From Antedon mediterranea (lineage: Eukaryota > Echinodermata > Crinoidea > Comatulida > Antedonidae), in assembly GCF_964355755.1 (NCBI RefSeq), contig NC_092671.1:35171304-35235303 (forward strand): a stretch of 64,000 nt of DNA, written 5' to 3'. Each line of letters starts with the position of its first letter. Position 1 is the stretch's first letter. The position numbers and the translations under genes were made by a program. The notes below the pieces were generated by a model. That model had not been told where the DNA came from. It searched no databases and saw only the letters and a program-made list of their open reading frames with translations. Below, piece after piece: positions 62,001 through 64,000 of this stretch.

Positions 62001-64000
62001 GTTCTTAAAAATAATGGCTTAAGACCGCATGGCCTTGATGTATGGCAAGATGGAAAAACAGGTTTGTTTCTGTTTGTTTTTCAATTTCACCACAAATATT
62101 TTCTATATGACTTCTTCAAGCCTGTTGGACTGCCTATTACAATTTATAGACCAACTCCCCTCACACGAGTAGATGTATAAGGACTAAAGAAGACTTGATT
62201 GATATTTTACATTAAATAAAATTTCATAGCAAATATTTAATAACAAACAATTACATCACACATAGAAAAAATTAGTTTACCTCCAAATTAGTTCACAAAG
62301 AAAGTTTAAAACAACAAAAATTAACCAAGCGTTACCAGCGTTTTATACATCCCGACTTTGTCCTACCAAATTACTGTTACAGTGAAAGCGTGCAATACTA
62401 CTCATTCTTGTGATATATATTCTTTGGTTTTATTCATCCTTTCAGGGAAGGTACGTCTGTTCGTTGTGAATCACTATGCACCTGTGGACGTAATAGAAGT
62501 GTTTGATTTCAATCAAGAAAAAATGGTTTTGAAACATCATAAAACCATCAAAGACAAACTGTTTTACAGGTAAATTGTTGGCCCATCAGGGTGGCATTAA
62601 AAAAGGACAATTGATATACTATTGACTGGTTCACTTTAACTGATCAATTGAAGTTGCCGTGGACCATGGTTTTTTTTTTATTATTATTAAAACAACTACT
62701 TTAGCCATTTTGGTGAAGTATTAAAATTAGAACTTTGTTAAAATTTTACCCATTTTGGAAAAAAATCAGGGAAAAAATGTCCATTTGGTCATGTTTTTTT
62801 GTTAAATGCATTGTTTATTGCATTGTTTATGCTCCAATCTAGTCTCTTTTCACCAGAACAGTATCTACATTTATTTCTCTGTATGGAACAATATTTATTA
62901 TTTTATATAGCCGAATGCTAGATCACAAAGAACAATGTTATAGCAGTTCAAAAAGTGATTCTCCATGGAGAGGGAACCAACAAGATGGCGGCTGCAAACG
63001 ACCAATCATATATGCCCTACGCTGTACGCACTGCTACGCCTGTGTTGAGCCTATCTGCGTGAGAACGATGCGCAACGCAGCGTGTTAAGCGTATAAACAC
63101 GAACGCATTCTATATGATCCTCATATACAAAAAATGCTAGATTACCAAGATATTATTCATTCCATTGCGATTAACACTATAATTAATTTTATAAAAACTT
63201 CACTGTGCTTTGACAAGAATATGTGTTGAATTTTATGTGTTCTTAATGTATTATATTAGATTATTATTTTTATATTAAATAATGTTTTTGAACACACTTA
63301 CGGCCGCCATCTTGTTGGTTCCCCCTCCTGATTGAATCACTTTTCAGTCTGGAGTACACCCTCTAGCCTTCGGCTTTACCTCACTGGTATGGAAGGTAGA
63401 TAGTGTACAAAATGACTGGATGATGAAGACTAAAGAAGCCTTAACTGAATTATGTGATTTATGATTTCACTATTTTGAGTTAGGTTATAGACCGATCCAT
63501 TTGGTTAAAACAAAATTGGAATTGAGTCATTTTATTATGATGGACATAATGGACTAAAAAATGACTTTATCAAATTGTTTGAAGGGTTGCATGGCGAAAT
63601 CAAATGTTGATATAAAGTTTGCCGTACAAATAGTATAATAATAGTATAATAGTTCTAAAAAGAACTGTTGAGTTTCTCAATTTCGATCAATATGCTTTGA
63701 TTGTCCTCAGGTTTGTCGCATAATAAACAAAATGTTATCGAATGACATAGTAATATTTAATAACATCAATTTTAATATTTCATATTATATAGTGAAATGC
63801 AGCTTTTCTGTGTTTTTTTTTTAACAGCGTTAACGATGTAGCAGCCACCGGGCCCAATAGCTTTTATTTCACCAATGACGGGTATCACCATGGTATAAAG
63901 CGTGTATTTGAAGGCCTGTTGATGAGAGCCTGGTCTAACATTGGATACTATGATGGTAAAGAAGCAAAGATTATTATGGACGGTGGCAATAGATTTAATG
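59044..64000 (+). CDS. PON: Paraoxonase-like lactonase/arylesterase, PON copy 3 (3' end beyond window)
   Basis: Exons are 59044-59108, 59750-59820, 60081-60136, 61875-62061, 62446-62569 and the start of exon 6 from 63828 to the window edge. Lengths and phases equal those of copies 1 and 2. The N-terminal hydrophobic anchor, Glu/Asp of GSED, the His of RPHGLD, the His of VVNHYAP, and the Asn-Asp pairs of VND and FTND are kept. Private changes are QILGVFK, ANGSEDIFVLP, YTEWHDPRIHQF and MDGGNRFN, the last next to the predicted Ca2+ ligand Asn225. No disabling mutation is seen in the visible two thirds. The remaining three exons must lie beyond 64000, so intactness is unproven. Confidence 0.93.
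59346..59696. mobile_element. Decayed palindromic MITE, PON copy 3 intron 1
   Basis: Same position as the members in copies 1 and 2. The left end is degraded, while the right end reads GGGGGACAAAACATCTTTG. Confidence 0.7.
60219..60350. mobile_element. Small MITE, TAGACAGAGCTTT family, PON copy 3 intron 3
   Basis: AAGCTCTGCTCACACTAAC on the left and CAACTAGTTTGATAATGTAC on the right, in the same place as 51593 in copy 2. Confidence 0.7.
61340..61815. mobile_element. Palindromic MITE, GATGTATTGTCCC ends, PON copy 3 intron 3
   Basis: Starts TTTAAAGATGTATTGTCCC and ends GGACAATACATCTTTAAA. The interior differs from the other members and is longer (about 475 bases). It is private to copy 3. Confidence 0.75.
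62951..63347. mobile_element. MITE with AAGATGGCGGC-containing inverted ends, PON copy 3 intron 5
   Basis: The left end AAAAGTGATTC, then GGAACCAACAAGATGGCGGC, is mirrored on the right by GCCGCCATCTTGTTGGTTCC and GAATCACTTTT. Between them is AT-rich DNA without a frame. Copies 1 and 2 lack it. Confidence 0.82.

Overview
The window is eukaryotic: genes are split by GT/AG introns, non-coding DNA is AT-rich and full of short inverted-repeat transposons, and tRNA-derived SINEs and intronic minisatellites are present. The protein families (RN-tre-type TBC protein, membrane-anchored cytosolic 5'-nucleotidase 3, vertebrate-like nine-exon paraoxonases, secreted antistasin-type inhibitor) suit an invertebrate animal. 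The recurring CTAGGCCTAGG-type words and the tandem PON genes make me favour an echinoderm or other invertebrate deuterostome, but the sequence alone does not prove this. No bacterial features, rRNA, CRISPR array or functional tRNA were seen.

Layout. (1) 599-16576, plus strand: the 3' part (seven exons) of a USP6NL/RN-tre-like Rab GTPase-activating gene. Its introns hold a pogo/Tigger-like element, nested MITEs and a 2.8-kb pyrimidine-rich 18-bp minisatellite. (2) 17340-18250: a 99-bp satellite just beyond its 3' end, followed by gene-poor DNA. (3) 21945-23545, minus strand: a small secreted protein with two antistasin-like domains. (4) 23761-26925: a non-autonomous LTR retroelement with a foldback 5' end and a duplicated 3' end. 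(5) 28237-33970, plus strand: a complete eight-exon NT5C3-like pyrimidine nucleotidase gene with a 21-bp minisatellite in intron 5. (6) 38128-64000, plus strand: three head-to-tail paraoxonase (PON) genes, two complete with nine exons and a third cut by the window edge, each preceded by related upstream DNA and carrying shared and copy-specific transposon insertions.

The genes do not form an operon-like unit. The clear functional cluster is the PON array: calcium-dependent lactonase/arylesterase-type enzymes that keep every metal and catalytic residue I could line up with human PON1. All splice junctions were derived by hand from GT/AG sites, codon phase and remembered family alignment, so exon ends are well supported where phase closes and homology continues. 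Transcript ends and promoters are not.
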